A DNA stretch of 64,000 nucleotides from Shewanella ulleungensis (GCF_014648315.1 NZ_BMQW01000002.1:558001-622000); one strand, 5' to 3'. Counted from the first letter of the stretch, positions 35,002 to 44,282 are shown. A program made the numbers and translations. Notes: a model not told the origin generated them from the sequence alone.

Positions 35002-35034
35002 AAAAAAGAGATGGCCATTGGCCATCTCTTTTTT
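35002..35034. terminator. Terminator of the NTF2-like gene
   Basis: AAAAAAGAGATGGCC, ATT, GGCCATCTCTTTTTT: a perfect 15-bp stem ending 18 bases before the minus-strand gene's stop. Confidence 0.92.
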
Positions 35035-35052
35035 AAGGCTTAATCTATACGA

Positions 35053-35658
35053 TTACTGCATGATCAAGCTGGTGATTCGTTTGGCTTTCTCATTCGGAAT
35101 TGGAAAACTTAAGTGGTATTGGGCGATTTTCCAGCCTTGCTCTGTGTGCACTAATGCTCCTGTACCTCGGCTTACGCCATAAGCTGGGCTAAACAATTGC
35201 TCATCAAATAAAATCGTATCGTCAATTTGCAATAAGTGACGAGATTGAAGTTCATAGCGCCAGCCTTTTGTTGGCTTTGCATAACGTTCAAATTCGACCA
35301 TATTCCAGCGTTCTGAATCATCAGTGCCAATAAATACTGCTTGTGGGTGATACAAGCTGAAATAAGTACTCCAATCAGCTGCAGTGGCACTTTCATGTAG
35401 TTTGTTTAACAGAGCGCTTACTTCTTGACGGTCTTCTGCTGACAAACCTTGGCTATCTTCAATATCAGCCACATTGTTGAGATCTTTTATCACAGCTTGG
35501 CTTTCAGAGCTAACCTGCTGACTAACTGCAGCATTTTTAGGTTCTGTTTGAGTTTGATCTGGGGATAAATCATTCGCTCCAGTTGCGTGTAAGTCGAAAG
35601 CTGCTGCTGTGGTGACTAACATGGCGATAAAACCAAGTCGGTGAATAATTGATTGCAT
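35053..35658 (-). CDS. NTF2-like (SnoaL/DUF4440-type) secreted protein
   Basis: 201 residues from ATG 35658 (AAGGA upstream). In-frame sequence further up to 35721 overlaps mtfA and is not needed. A signal peptide ends near 'AFDLHATG'. The C-terminal ~110 residues ('EVSALLNKLHESATAADWSTYFSLYHPQAVFIGTDDSERWNMVEF') are an NTF2-like fold, used by enzymes and binding proteins. The N-terminal ~70 residues of the mature form are Ser/Gln-rich and not conserved. Encoded 53 bases after mtfA on the same strand, so possibly in one operon. Specific function not known. Confidence 0.82.
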   Translation of the reverse strand: MQSIIHRLGFIAMLVTTAAAFDLHATGANDLSPDQTQTEPKNAAVSQQVSSESQAVIKDLNNVADIEDSQGLSAEDRQEVSALLNKLHESATAADWSTYFSLYHPQAVFIGTDDSERWNMVEFERYAKPTKGWRYELQSRHLLQIDDTILFDEQLFSPAYGVSRGTGALVHTEQGWKIAQYHLSFPIPNEKAKRITSLIMQ

Positions 35659-35711
35659 AGTGTTCCTTACGTTATTAATGACATTTCGCTTTGATTTATT
35701 GTGTGTCTGCG

Positions 35712-36536
35712 TTAATGCCAATGAATTGGATCTAAGTGATAAAACTGACTGAGTTCTTTATATAGTTTTTGGTGTTGTTGGTAAAACTCCGCAGGACGTT
35801 CAAAAAAGGTTTCGCTAATAACCGCAAAAAACTCTGCCGGATTGGTTGCGCCAAAATAGTTAAATAATGACGGTTTCTGATGCACTGCGCAATGCTGAAG
35901 TTGTTTAAATTCTTCTCCTAGAGTTTGTGACCAAGAACGATAAGCCGTAATGTCATTTAATGGAGGAGCCCCATTGGCTGTGCCGTCCTCTTGGTCAAGC
36001 TGATGTGCAAACTCATGAATAACTACATTACTACCGTCAAACGGATCTGCAGCACCTTCAAGTGTGCTGTTCCACGATAATACTACCTTGCCATATTCCC
36101 AAGATTCTCCAAGCAATACATTACGTTGAGTTGATTGAACTCCAGCAATATCTGTGCGGTTTTGCTCAACAATAAACGCTGCTGGATAAACTAAAATTTG
36201 TTTTAATTTGGGGTAATAATCTGTTTGACGGTTGAGTAACAATAAACAGGCTTGGGCGGCAATGGTGACCTTGACCTCATCATTGATAACAAAGCCACCG
36301 CAACCGACAAATTGTTTTTCTGCAATAAAAATTTGGATGTGCTTTTTGAGTTGTAACTGTAAGTCTGTCGGCATGGCTTTAAAGTATGGAAAGCGAGCTT
36401 TAAGTATGGTGCGCCAAGCGTTAGGGAAAGGTTGTGCTGTGATACGTTGATGCTTACGTTGTTTACGCCAACGACTACTGCCAATCCAGGCGATTGCCAT
36501 TACTGCTATAAACACTACCAAGACAATCGCAACCAT
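35712..36536 (-). CDS. mtfA: MtfA-type zinc peptidase
   Basis: 274 residues, with an N-terminal hydrophobic anchor ('MVAIVLVVFIAVMAIAWIG'). The metal motif HEFAH at 174-178 (His174, Glu175, His178) is followed by 'LDQEDGTANGAP', the signature of the M90 MtfA family. E. coli MtfA binds Mlc, the repressor of the glucose PTS, and has aminopeptidase activity. The N-terminal anchor, if used, makes this one membrane-bound, unlike the soluble E. coli protein. Followed by the NTF2-like gene. The interaction with Mlc cannot be judged here. Confidence 0.92.
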   Translation of the reverse strand: MVAIVLVVFIAVMAIAWIGSSRWRKQRKHQRITAQPFPNAWRTILKARFPYFKAMPTDLQLQLKKHIQIFIAEKQFVGCGGFVINDEVKVTIAAQACLLLLNRQTDYYPKLKQILVYPAAFIVEQNRTDIAGVQSTQRNVLLGESWEYGKVVLSWNSTLEGAADPFDGSNVVIHEFAHQLDQEDGTANGAPPLNDITAYRSWSQTLGEEFKQLQHCAVHQKPSLFNYFGATNPAEFFAVISETFFERPAEFYQQHQKLYKELSQFYHLDPIHWH

Positions 36537-36727
36537 ATAGTTAACCTAAGAATAAATCTACATAGTCTATGTATGGGGGAGGTTCGTGTTAAATTCAAGT
36601 TTACTTATTCGTGCATTAATATATTGAGACTATGTCGGCTATGATTTTTTACTGATGGTTTTTATCAGGTTTCGACAGGTGTTGAGTGATAACGGCCGAG
36701 CGATGCTGAATATAAAAAGAACTGGCA

Positions 36728-36750
36728 AACAAATATCGTCCTGATATTTG
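36728..36750. other. Hairpin after the partition-like pair
   Basis: CAAATATC (36730-36737), GTCCT, GATATTTG (36743-36750), with CTGGC/GCCAG-type outer pairing around it. There is no T-run on either strand. It lies in the 256-bp gap before the minus-strand ParB-side gene end; it could be a 3' structure or a partition site. Confidence 0.35.
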
Positions 36751-36792
36751 CAGCCAGCAAAGGGTGGGGATAGAACTAGTAAACGAATAAGA

Positions 36793-37209
36793 TTAACCCA
36801 AGTTAGCGTCAATACGTTTTTGTTGCTCGGGCGTGAGTGAAAAATAGTGACTAATTAATTGTCTAATCAACTTTGATTTAGCAATATTGCCTTGTTGGCT
36901 AAGTTGCGTGAGTTGATCGATTGCCGATTCGCTTAACGTGTATGTACAGCGCTTAAACGGTTTGTTGCTACCATTATTCACTTTCGATAATGCTGTCGGT
37001 TGATTAGGGTATTTTCGTTGTAAAAAATCAACCACATTTGTTGGTTGATCCAACAGGTTATTACACATGCCTTTATCTGAGTGGAGTGTTGATGTTGTTT
37101 TACCCGCTGCATATAAATCTGCTGCGGCAATAAAGTCATCGATTGATACCGCAATGGGCCGCTCTGTTTTACATAACGAAGCGTTTTTCTTGAGATCTGC
37201 CAGTCCCAT
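36793..37209 (-). CDS. Small partner of the ParA-type ATPase
   Basis: 138 residues, overlapping the ParA gene end by 41 bases in another frame. It begins 'MGLADLKKNASLCKTERP', a start often seen in small proteins paired with ParA in Shewanella and Vibrio. The C-terminal part 'TYTLSESAIDQLTQLSQQGNIAKSKLIRQLISHYF' is a ribbon-helix-helix-like strand and helices, so it is a candidate DNA-binding centromere protein. No parS could be recognised. Cytosolic. Confidence 0.75.
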   Translation of the reverse strand: MGLADLKKNASLCKTERPIAVSIDDFIAAADLYAAGKTTSTLHSDKGMCNNLLDQPTNVVDFLQRKYPNQPTALSKVNNGSNKPFKRCTYTLSESAIDQLTQLSQQGNIAKSKLIRQLISHYFSLTPEQQKRIDANLG

Positions 37210-37915
37210 AATTTCCTCTTAATGTCGTTACGCTAGCGATATTATTGCGCTGGTCGATAAGTTGTTTTGCATCGGTAATACCTAATAACTCACAAGCGAT
37301 ACTGCGCATCTCTTCAGTGGCTTTGCCTTTAGGTTCAAGTTCAAATACCGATAATCCTGATTCCTCGCTGTCGTCATAAATGTTTCGACTGTAGTTGACG
37401 GCATCGAGTACTTTTATATCATATGTACGGCATACATCTTTCGCTTCTGTAATTCGACCCGCTTGGTTTGGTAAACTAGGGCATTGAGTGATGACAAACG
37501 ATGCTTGCATTTTTGGGTTAATCATTAGACACGTTGAGACGATGTCGTCCATGTGGCTGACGGTTTTTAAATCCCGACGCTTTGGCCGTAATGGCATTAG
37601 CACATGCGATGCGACAGACATTGAAGCGCGCAATGCAAGGTTGTCTTGGCCTCCACAATCGACAATCACATAGTCGTAATGTTGTTCTAAACTGAGCAAA
37701 TCATTACGAATTTTTCCGTATAATTGCACGCAATTGATGGTGGCTAAATTTGGGTTGTTATTTCGAGCTTGGATCCAGTCCGATGTGGTGCGCTGCGGAT
37801 CGCAGTCCACCATAATGACACTGGCTTGAGCCTCTGTTGTAAGAAACACTGCAATGTTTTGTGCAAGACAGCTTTTACCGCTACCGCCTTTTTCTCCGCC
37901 GACTAATATGATCAT
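37169..37915 (-). CDS. ParA-family partition/positioning ATPase
   Basis: 248 residues. Deviant Walker A 'GGEKGGSGKSCLAQNIA' at 7-23, Walker B 'YDYVIVDCGGQD' near 82-93, and 'MPLRPKRRDLKTV'. A deviant Walker A with Lys before the glycine run is typical of ParA/MinD. In chromosome contexts such ATPases position cargos or replicons. The gene lies outside the oriC-type parAB order, so it may be a remnant of a plasmid or integrated element, or a positioning system. Forms an operon with the RHH-like gene. The 449-bp gap 37916-38364 upstream, before the DUF3820 gene, has TTGACA at 38068 but no clear -10; nothing else was found. Confidence 0.88.
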   Translation of the reverse strand: MIILVGGEKGGSGKSCLAQNIAVFLTTEAQASVIMVDCDPQRTTSDWIQARNNNPNLATINCVQLYGKIRNDLLSLEQHYDYVIVDCGGQDNLALRASMSVASHVLMPLRPKRRDLKTVSHMDDIVSTCLMINPKMQASFVITQCPSLPNQAGRITEAKDVCRTYDIKVLDAVNYSRNIYDDSEESGLSVFELEPKGKATEEMRSIACELLGITDAKQLIDQRNNIASVTTLRGNYGTGRSQEKRFVM

Positions 37916-38364
37916 CGCAACTGTCCTCTTTATCGGGCCATCCCCTAAATAGGTAAGGGCAAACCATGGCCAAATCTAATGCTTATATTCACTGTATATT
38001 CTCAAAGTGATATCGTCAATTAGCTGATTTTTGACGTTTTTTTATAAAAGTCACCAAGATAATTTATTGACAAAAATAGTCGATATGGCAATAAGTTGAC
38101 GCTATTACGGTGCGTGCGTCAATGTTACTAAAAAGTTAAATAGCATAAACACTTAGGGCTAAATTGTGTATGCAGGGTCAATGTGGATCAGCTTTAGTTT
38201 GTTATTAACTTGCTCTATTATTTTGCGTTTTATGCATTTAAAGTATTTTTATGCATTCCTTTATTTCAAATTGATATAACTGGTTAAGGCTAATAAATAC
38301 ACTTTTATTTGATATGCGCGTGATATAATTTGGCTTTAATTTAAAAGAACGTTGGACCTTTATA

Positions 38365-38577
38365 ATGAATGAGCAACAATTACTCGAAGCCATAAACCAA
38401 ACAATGCCTTTTGGTAAATATGCTGGGCGAAAGTTGCTACAGTTACCTGAACCGTATTTAGTATGGTTTCATTCCAAAGGGTTTCCTGCGGGTAAGCTTG
38501 GTGAGCAATTAGCGCTAATGTATGAAGTGAAACTCAATGGCTTAGAAGAAATGTTGCAACCCTTGTTAAAGCGCTGA
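38365..38577 (+). CDS. DUF3820-family protein
   Basis: 70 residues. 'MPFGKYAGRKLLQLPEPYLVWFHSKGFPAGKLGEQLALMYEVKLNGLEEML' is the full family signature (PFGKy.G..l..lP..YL.wf). These small cytosolic proteins are linked in Pfam naming to a quorum-sensing-regulated virulence factor. A role here is not known. ATG 38365 follows GGACC; monocistronic. Confidence 0.85.
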   Translation: MNEQQLLEAINQTMPFGKYAGRKLLQLPEPYLVWFHSKGFPAGKLGEQLALMYEVKLNGLEEMLQPLLKR

Positions 38578-38621
38578 CAAGCGAGTTAACGAAAAATCCT
38601 AACAACTAGAACACTACGCGG

Positions 38622-38686
38622 CTAGATGCTATAAAATCTTAGCAGCGAAGCGACCCTAGCAGGACGAAGTCCGCCCTAGTATCTAG
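38622..38686. repeat. Short dyad-rich intergenic repeat
   Basis: CTAGAT (38622-38627) is mirrored by ATCTAG (38681-38686). Between them are mini hairpins GCGAAGC and GGACGAAGTCC. The right arm covers the stop codon of the minus-strand GNAT gene. Related in style (CCTAG) to the GCTAGGT array at 20750. Confidence 0.5.
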
Positions 38687-39189
38687 TCTGTTAATCGTTT
38701 TTGCATGTAAAATCCTGTAAAAGTTTGCCCGCGTTTTTGCTGATAACTCACTTGTTTAAGTGCAAAACCATGTGTTTCAAACAATGTTTTAGACAAATAT
38801 GACGCGTCGACACTTAAATAGGAATATTGTTGTAGCTGCGCCCAGTGCAATAATGTTTTATACAGTGCACGCGCTATACCTTGATGCTGGCTTGTTGGCG
38901 CAACATATAAACAGTCTATATAACCTTGTTGGCTAAAGTGGGTTTCAACACTGATAAATCCAACGATTTCTTGTTTGTCATTCACCGCTAGCCAGGCTCG
39001 ATTTCGTTGGTATCTTAATTGCCAAAATTTTTTTGAACGCGGTGCTGATGACCAGGCGTTTAATTTTGCTTGTGGGTAACGAGGATGGTCAATATGTTGC
39101 ACTGCGGCATGATATAACTGGCTGATTTGATCTGCATACTGTGCAGAAAAATCAATAATTTGATAGGGCTGTGTGTGTGAGTGTTCCAT
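38683..39189 (-). CDS. GNAT-family acetyltransferase
   Basis: 168 residues from ATG 39189. An in-frame TTG at 39201 lies inside the stem of the preceding terminator. The acetyl-CoA loop region 'CLYVAPTSQHQGIARALYKTLLHWA' (R/Q-x-x-G-x-A) and the strand 'AWLAVNDKQEIVGFISVETHFSQQGYIDCLYV' define a GNAT domain. The ATG follows the terminator T-run directly and has no good Shine-Dalgarno. Substrate not known. Cytosolic. Confidence 0.85.
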   Translation of the reverse strand: MEHSHTQPYQIIDFSAQYADQISQLYHAAVQHIDHPRYPQAKLNAWSSAPRSKKFWQLRYQRNRAWLAVNDKQEIVGFISVETHFSQQGYIDCLYVAPTSQHQGIARALYKTLLHWAQLQQYSYLSVDASYLSKTLFETHGFALKQVSYQQKRGQTFTGFYMQKRLTD

Positions 39190-39195
39190 AAAAAA

Positions 39196-39216
39196 GACCA
39201 ATCCGAAAGATTGGTC
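39196..39216 (-). terminator. Terminator of the NrfJ-like gene, touching the GNAT start
   Basis: GACCAATC, CGAAA, GATTGGTC, then on the minus strand six T that end one base before the GNAT ATG. Confidence 0.88.
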
Positions 39217-39246
39217 AATTATGGTGTTTTTTAGCCAGTAAAAGAA

Positions 39247-39549
39247 CTATTTTTTACTGATATTGCCAACAAACATGATTTTATCAAAGGTTCTGTTTAG
39301 GCTTGAGCTAGCAAAGTCTGTCATCCACATTTGTTCTGACATTTCTACTGTATCACCTTTGCTTACTTGGGTTTGTGGACCCGCAGCCCAGTATGTTTTG
39401 TCTGCTTCTTTAATTTGAACATAGGTATAACCACCACCATTCATGGTGTCGAGTACTTCGCCCTGATGTAATGCACCTTGTGCCCAAACAGATGAAATTC
39501 CTAATGCTAGGGTGGCAGCGGCAGCAAATGCGATCAATTTAGCTTTCAT
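39247..39549 (-). CDS. Periplasmic NrfJ-like small protein
   Basis: 100 residues. A Sec signal peptide ends at 'SVWAQG'. The mature part 'GEVLDTMNGGGYTYVQIKEADKTYWAAGPQTQVSKGDTVEMSEQMWM' is a beta-rich domain with the GGGYTY/YWAAGP pattern of NrfJ-type proteins found next to cytochrome or nitrite-reductase genes. No heme motif. Here it stands alone with its own terminator. Function not known; the family link is from memory. Confidence 0.65.
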   Translation of the reverse strand: MKAKLIAFAAAATLALGISSVWAQGALHQGEVLDTMNGGGYTYVQIKEADKTYWAAGPQTQVSKGDTVEMSEQMWMTDFASSSLNRTFDKIMFVGNISKK

Positions 39550-39706
39550 ATTAATGTCCTGTCATACGATTTAGAAGAGGTCCGCAAGGGATTACTTCAG
39601 CATTTAAGCATTTAAGCCGATTGGGGTCTGTGATCTAACCCCAATTATCGCTGTCTGTTTTCAAGTAGGGCATTTTTCAGTGTATTTATAGGCGATAAAG
39701 TCGCGA

Positions 39707-41443
39707 TTACTCGCGATGACTAATATAGTGAACATTGGCAAACAGTTGGCCACCAATTAAATGTCCATGCTGACTGACGAAATCAATAAAGGCTTCGGGC
39801 AAGGTTTGTTGTTCAATAGGCTGTTGCCAGTGAGCATGCAACAGAGCGTCATAACCTTCTTTTCCTGCAGCGGTATAAGCACTGGACACGCCAATATAAA
39901 GTTTGTTCGCCTCAAGTGGTTGCCAGGCATCTTGCTTATAAATTTCAATTTGAGTGATACGTTGACCTTTAACTTGTTTGCCATCGTAAAAATAACGAAG
40001 CCCATAAGGGTAGGGGAAGCTTCCGGCTCCAGTACCCATTATGCCGTTATTAGTTGCACTGTTAATTGCTGATTCAAGGGCCTCGATGACGTATTTACCC
40101 ATAATTTGATACAGTGTTAAAGGCAGCTCAAAGGGTAAAATTCGACCCACTACGTCCGCAAGCGACAATTGCCCTTTGTTTAACGATTGCCTTACTCCAC
40201 CTGCATTATGTAGTGCAAAATCAATATTGGGTTCAATAAGTTTAGCCGCTTTGTACATACTGCGGCTCACCCATGGTGCTATTTCACTGCCGTGGGGTAA
40301 ATGCTTACTCGGCAAACGAGTATGGACAAAATCGCGAGGAATATGCGCCAATATTTGGTTTTCTAAGGCATCAAGTGAAGGACGGTATTGTGTGTGGATC
40401 ACCTGATGTATTTGCTCATCGTGTTGCGCATCTTTGATACTTGAATGCGAAAATAACTGCGTAATTAATTGCATGCTAACGCTATTGTCTACTGCTGTAC
40501 CGTCAGCTTGAGTCACATTAATATTATCATCGAGCATAAAGTAATTGTTGCCAATGAGCTGTGTGACTCGACCTTGTTGATTAAATACTATTTCCGCTAA
40601 TCCAAGTGTTTCAGCGTATTTGCCAGCATGTAATATTGGTGTGTCGTTGATGGTTTCGGCATAAGGAATGTCGCTCAAACCAATGTCACTCATGCTGCCT
40701 TGGAGTGTATGAGAATGACCGCCAATAATAAGGCTTATGCCGTCGACATGTTCGGCTAGCTCCCGGTCCTGATCTAAGCCTAAATGGCTCAAGACAATAA
40801 TATGTTTGATACCTTGACGAGTTAATCTAGCAATAGTTGCACGCGTGGTATCAATGGCATTAACAAAATGAGTGTCAGGGTCGGGCCTAGCAATTAAACG
40901 CATTTGGTCTAATGTAATGCCAATAATCGCCATTTTGGTGTCATGAAAAGGTTTGATTAACACTTTGGCGGTTTCACTGCTGTCATCAAAATCATACAGC
41001 ATAGGATGACCGTACAATCTGCCGTCTTTTAGCCTGTCTTCTTGGCTTAAATCCATATTGCCAGCCAAAACAGGAAAATCGATACGATTTAAGAATGCTT
41101 GTACCGGGCTGTTACCTGCATCAATTTCATGATTACCCAATACCATGGCATCGGGTTTTAATAAATTTAGCAGATGAGCATTGGCTGCGCCTTGGAATTC
41201 GCGAAAGTACAAGGTGCCTTGGAAGCTATCGCCTCCGTGTAAAAACAAAAATGGACATTGCTCTGAGGCGGCTTGTTGCCTTGCTTGATCTATCTGAAAC
41301 CCTAAGCGTGCATAACCACCAGAATGTCCTTCCAACTTATATGATTGTTGATTGGCTGTAAGCGTAAATTGGACTGGGCTAGGTTCAAAATTAGAATGCG
41401 TGTCGTTGATATGAGCGATGGATAAACGATAAGATTTTTGCAT
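39707..41443 (-). CDS. 5'-nucleotidase / metallophosphatase family protein
   Basis: 578 residues. N-terminal metallophosphatase domain: 'LSIAHINDTHSNFEP' (metal-binding Asp, His), 'LFLHGGDSFQG', 'DAMVLGNHEID' and 'IIGGHSHT', all metal ligands of the UshA type. C-terminal substrate-specificity domain ('LHNAGGVRQSLNKGQLSLADVVGRILPFELPL', 'GTGAGSFPYPYGLRY'). No signal peptide is visible, in contrast to periplasmic UshA, so it may act in the cytosol or be exported otherwise. AGAGGG lies before ATG 41443. Substrates could be nucleotides or nucleotide sugars. Confidence 0.92.
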   Translation of the reverse strand: MQKSYRLSIAHINDTHSNFEPSPVQFTLTANQQSYKLEGHSGGYARLGFQIDQARQQAASEQCPFLFLHGGDSFQGTLYFREFQGAANAHLLNLLKPDAMVLGNHEIDAGNSPVQAFLNRIDFPVLAGNMDLSQEDRLKDGRLYGHPMLYDFDDSSETAKVLIKPFHDTKMAIIGITLDQMRLIARPDPDTHFVNAIDTTRATIARLTRQGIKHIIVLSHLGLDQDRELAEHVDGISLIIGGHSHTLQGSMSDIGLSDIPYAETINDTPILHAGKYAETLGLAEIVFNQQGRVTQLIGNNYFMLDDNINVTQADGTAVDNSVSMQLITQLFSHSSIKDAQHDEQIHQVIHTQYRPSLDALENQILAHIPRDFVHTRLPSKHLPHGSEIAPWVSRSMYKAAKLIEPNIDFALHNAGGVRQSLNKGQLSLADVVGRILPFELPLTLYQIMGKYVIEALESAINSATNNGIMGTGAGSFPYPYGLRYFYDGKQVKGQRITQIEIYKQDAWQPLEANKLYIGVSSAYTAAGKEGYDALLHAHWQQPIEQQTLPEAFIDFVSQHGHLIGGQLFANVHYISHRE

Positions 41444-41533
41444 TAGTTCCCTCTGTATAATGTCATTATCTTAACGTATCAGGCGTAATGATGTCACCCG
41501 CAGCAATATTGAAAAGTATCCGTTTAGGATAAA

Positions 41534-41574
41534 CATAACCCGTTAGTGAGACTTAATGTCACTAACGGGTTATG
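41534..41574. terminator. 16-bp-stem hairpin between the CNNM and nucleotidase genes
   Basis: CATAACCCGTTAGTGA (41534-41549) and its exact reverse complement (41559-41574) with a 9-base loop. No T-run. It lies after the minus-strand CNNM gene, so it may be its terminator or an mRNA-stabilising element. Confidence 0.6.
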
Positions 41575-41606
41575 GTAAATCGAGTATCTAGTATCAAAAA
41601 AATACA

Positions 41607-42665
41607 CTAGTTTGTTTCGGTTTCGCTATAAATGACTAAACCTTTGCTTTTAATGCGTCGTTGCCACAATTTACGCGCCAGTGCTTGCATGTCTGGGGCA
41701 ATGTCTTTTGAGTCAACTATCTCGAGACCAATTAAGGTTTCGATAATATCTTCTATGGTCACAATACCCTCGCTCGAGCCATATTCGTCAACAACCAAAG
41801 CCATTTTACTATTGCGTTTTATCATGGTTTGAAACAACGGCAATACGCTTACCGACGATTGTAAAACCAATAAGTTTTTGACGTAATCGCCTATTGGCGT
41901 TTGCGGCGATAAACTGGCTTGCAAGATGATATCGTTACGATTGACGTAGCCAATAACGTTATCGCGATCATCTTGATAAACAGGAAAACGAGTAAAAGGG
42001 CTACTTAAATGATCTGCAATAAATTGTTGATTGGTCATGGTTGTCGGTAATTTAAAAATAACCGTACGCGGTGTCATAATATGCGAGACTGACATGTCTT
42101 TCATTGCCAACATTTGAGTTAAAATTTGCGATTCTTGTTCGCTTAACTCGCCGCTGTCTTTTGCCAATTGGTTCATGGCACTCAACTCTTGGCGCATGTA
42201 AAGATTATTGTCGCCTTTACCTAAAAAACCAGTCACTTTTTGCGACAACCAAATTAACGGTAAAGTCAGCTTTTCCATCCAATAAAGGCATATCGACACT
42301 GTGGGTGCTAGCTTACGCCAATGATTAGCACCAATGATTTTAGGAATAATTTCAGACAGAAATAAAATTAAAAAGGTTAATACTGCGGAAAAAATGCCAA
42401 GCATCTCACTACCAAATACTATCGCGGCTTGAGCTCCGGCAATTGAAGCCCCCATAGTATGAGAAATAGTATTAAGCGTCAGGATCGACACTAAAGGCGA
42501 GTCAATATTCTGCTTTTGCTTATGCAATCTGGCAGCAACTTGGGGGTGATGTTCTTTTAAATTTGCAATATAGCTTGGCGTAACCGACAGGAGCACAGCT
42601 TCAAAAATACTACATAAAAACGAAATGGATATAGCAAAAAATACGATAAACAGAAGGGTTGTCAT
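41607..42665 (-). CDS. CNNM/CBS-domain protein (HlyC/CorC-type)
   Basis: 352 residues. An N-terminal DUF21/CNNM membrane domain has several hydrophobic helices (~2-25, 65-100, 120-145; 'SILTLNTISHTMGASIAGAQAAIVFG', 'SEIIPKIIGANHWRK'). Then a pair of CBS domains follows ('MTPRTVIFKLPTT...', 'NVIGYVNRNDIILQA', 'KMALVVDEYGSSEGIVTIEDIIETLIGLEI'). The C-terminal transporter-associated domain of CorC proteins is absent (it ends after ~45 residues). Such proteins act in magnesium or cobalt efflux or are regulators. Inner-membrane. Spaced 163 bases from the next gene, with a large hairpin between. Confidence 0.88.
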   Translation of the reverse strand: MTTLLFIVFFAISISFLCSIFEAVLLSVTPSYIANLKEHHPQVAARLHKQKQNIDSPLVSILTLNTISHTMGASIAGAQAAIVFGSEMLGIFSAVLTFLILFLSEIIPKIIGANHWRKLAPTVSICLYWMEKLTLPLIWLSQKVTGFLGKGDNNLYMRQELSAMNQLAKDSGELSEQESQILTQMLAMKDMSVSHIMTPRTVIFKLPTTMTNQQFIADHLSSPFTRFPVYQDDRDNVIGYVNRNDIILQASLSPQTPIGDYVKNLLVLQSSVSVLPLFQTMIKRNSKMALVVDEYGSSEGIVTIEDIIETLIGLEIVDSKDIAPDMQALARKLWQRRIKSKGLVIYSETETN

Positions 42666-43129
42666 ACAGGGAAAGTAAAAACTTCCTCGTGGCAGGCCAC
42701 ATAGCCCAGGCGGAGCATATCATAAGCTTCGTTAATATAATCTGAATATATTTTGAGTATTTTATTTTGATAAATCAAAGGTGTTAAAACGACCTCAGCT
42801 GGCTTTATGATTACCAGATGCTATATCACCAACTCACATCATAGGATTATCTGATGTGGGGCATAGAGCCTAAAAATGACAGCGTGAGAACTATTCCATT
42901 TCAAGCTCGTTATTTTTTTTGGGGGGGGAGCAAGACATCGTCTTTTTACTGCCTGCGTTAATCGCAATGCCATTGCAAGTTAATAAAACGTTGTTCGTCA
43001 CTCAAAGGGCTGTTTGATAACCGTTTATTCACTCGAGCTGGCGTTAACATAGATATACTGGCTAAAACGGTATGCTACCTGTATAATTTGCCGCCCTGTT
43101 ACAGGTTTTGGTGTTTTGAGGTTAGGCAG
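42666..43129. promoter_or_regulatory. Divergent region between the CNNM gene and rlmN
   Basis: 464 bases without a gene. It holds the T8G8 tract at 42913-42928, listed separately. TATAAT at 43082-43087 may be the rlmN -10 element, but no good -35 was found at 17-bp spacing. Confidence 0.5.
42913..42928 (+). repeat. Homopolymer pair T8-G8
   Basis: Eight T directly followed by eight G, 201 bases before rlmN. Such a tract is prone to slippage; it is not inside a coding gene. Confidence 0.95.
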
Positions 43130-44251
43130 ATGAGTGTAAAAAAAATCAATTTATTAGATCTTGATCGTAAAGGACTGCGAGCGTTGTTCAGCGAAATGGG
43201 AGAAAAACCGTTCCGCGCCGATCAATTAATGAAGTGGATTTATCACTTTGGCGTCAGCGACTTTGAAGAAATGAACAACATTAACAAGGTGCTGCGAGGT
43301 AAGCTTGCTGCTAAATGTGAAATCGTTGCTCCAGAAATTGCAAGCTTTCAAAAGTCGAATGATGGCACCATTAAATTTGCCATTAACGTTGGTCAAGGCC
43401 AAGAAGTTGAAACTGTTTATATTCCTGAAGAAGACCGCGCGACTTTGTGTGTGTCATCTCAAGTGGGTTGCGCATTAGAATGTACATTCTGTTCTACGGG
43501 ACAGCAAGGCTTTAACCGCAACTTAACCGTGTCAGAAATTGTCGGCCAAGTTTGGCGTGTATCGCAGTTTTTAGGATTTCATAAAGACACCGGTGACCGT
43601 CCAATCTCTAACGTGGTAATGATGGGTATGGGTGAGCCTTTATTAAACCTAGCCAATGTTATTCCTGCAATGGATATCATGTTAGATGATTTTGGTTTTA
43701 GCTTATCAAAACGTCGCGTAACCTTATCGACGTCTGGGGTAGTACCTGCGCTAGACAAGCTCGGCGATGCTATTGATGTAGCATTGGCGGTGAGTATTCA
43801 CGCCCCCAACGATGAACTGCGTGATGTGCTTGTACCTGTAAATAAAAAATACCCGTTACAAGAGTTCTTAGCCGGTATTCGTCGTTACTTAGAGAAGTCT
43901 AATGCTAACCGTGGCCGTGTAACTGTTGAATATGTGATGCTAGACCATATCAATGACAGCACTGACCAAGCACATGAACTAGCTAAGTTAATGAAAGACA
44001 CGCCATGTAAAATTAATTTAATCCCGTTTAACCCTTACCCTGGTTCACCTTATGGTCGTTCATCTAATTCACGCATCGACCGTTTCTCTAAGGTGTTGAT
44101 GGAATACGGTTTAACGGTCATTGTACGTAAAACCCGTGGTGATGATATTGACGCTGCATGTGGTCAATTAGCTGGTGATATTCGTGATAGAACAAAGCGT
44201 TTAGCAAAAAAACAAATGCAACAAAACCAGATTTCAGTCACAATGGATTAA
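43130..44251 (+). CDS. rlmN: Dual-specificity rRNA/tRNA methyltransferase RlmN
   Basis: 373 residues from ATG 43130; an in-frame start at 43088 would add 14 residues without support. Radical-SAM enzyme that methylates C2 of A2503 in 23S rRNA and of A37 in tRNAs. The [4Fe-4S] ligands are in '[15 protein letters not shown]'. Other marks are 'MGMGEPLLN' (SAM binding) and '[15 protein letters not shown]', which holds the methyl-carrying Cys. Start of the conserved rlmN-pilW-rodZ-ispG-hisS-yfgM-bamB-der gene block. Cytosolic. Confidence 0.97.
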   Translation: MSVKKINLLDLDRKGLRALFSEMGEKPFRADQLMKWIYHFGVSDFEEMNNINKVLRGKLAAKCEIVAPEIASFQKSNDGTIKFAINVGQGQEVETVYIPEEDRATLCVSSQVGCALECTFCSTGQQGFNRNLTVSEIVGQVWRVSQFLGFHKDTGDRPISNVVMMGMGEPLLNLANVIPAMDIMLDDFGFSLSKRRVTLSTSGVVPALDKLGDAIDVALAVSIHAPNDELRDVLVPVNKKYPLQEFLAGIRRYLEKSNANRGRVTVEYVMLDHINDSTDQAHELAKLMKDTPCKINLIPFNPYPGSPYGRSSNSRIDRFSKVLMEYGLTVIVRKTRGDDIDAACGQLAGDIRDRTKRLAKKQMQQNQISVTMD

Positions 44252-44282
44252 CTCTTTGTTTGCATAGATAATAGGCTTATAA

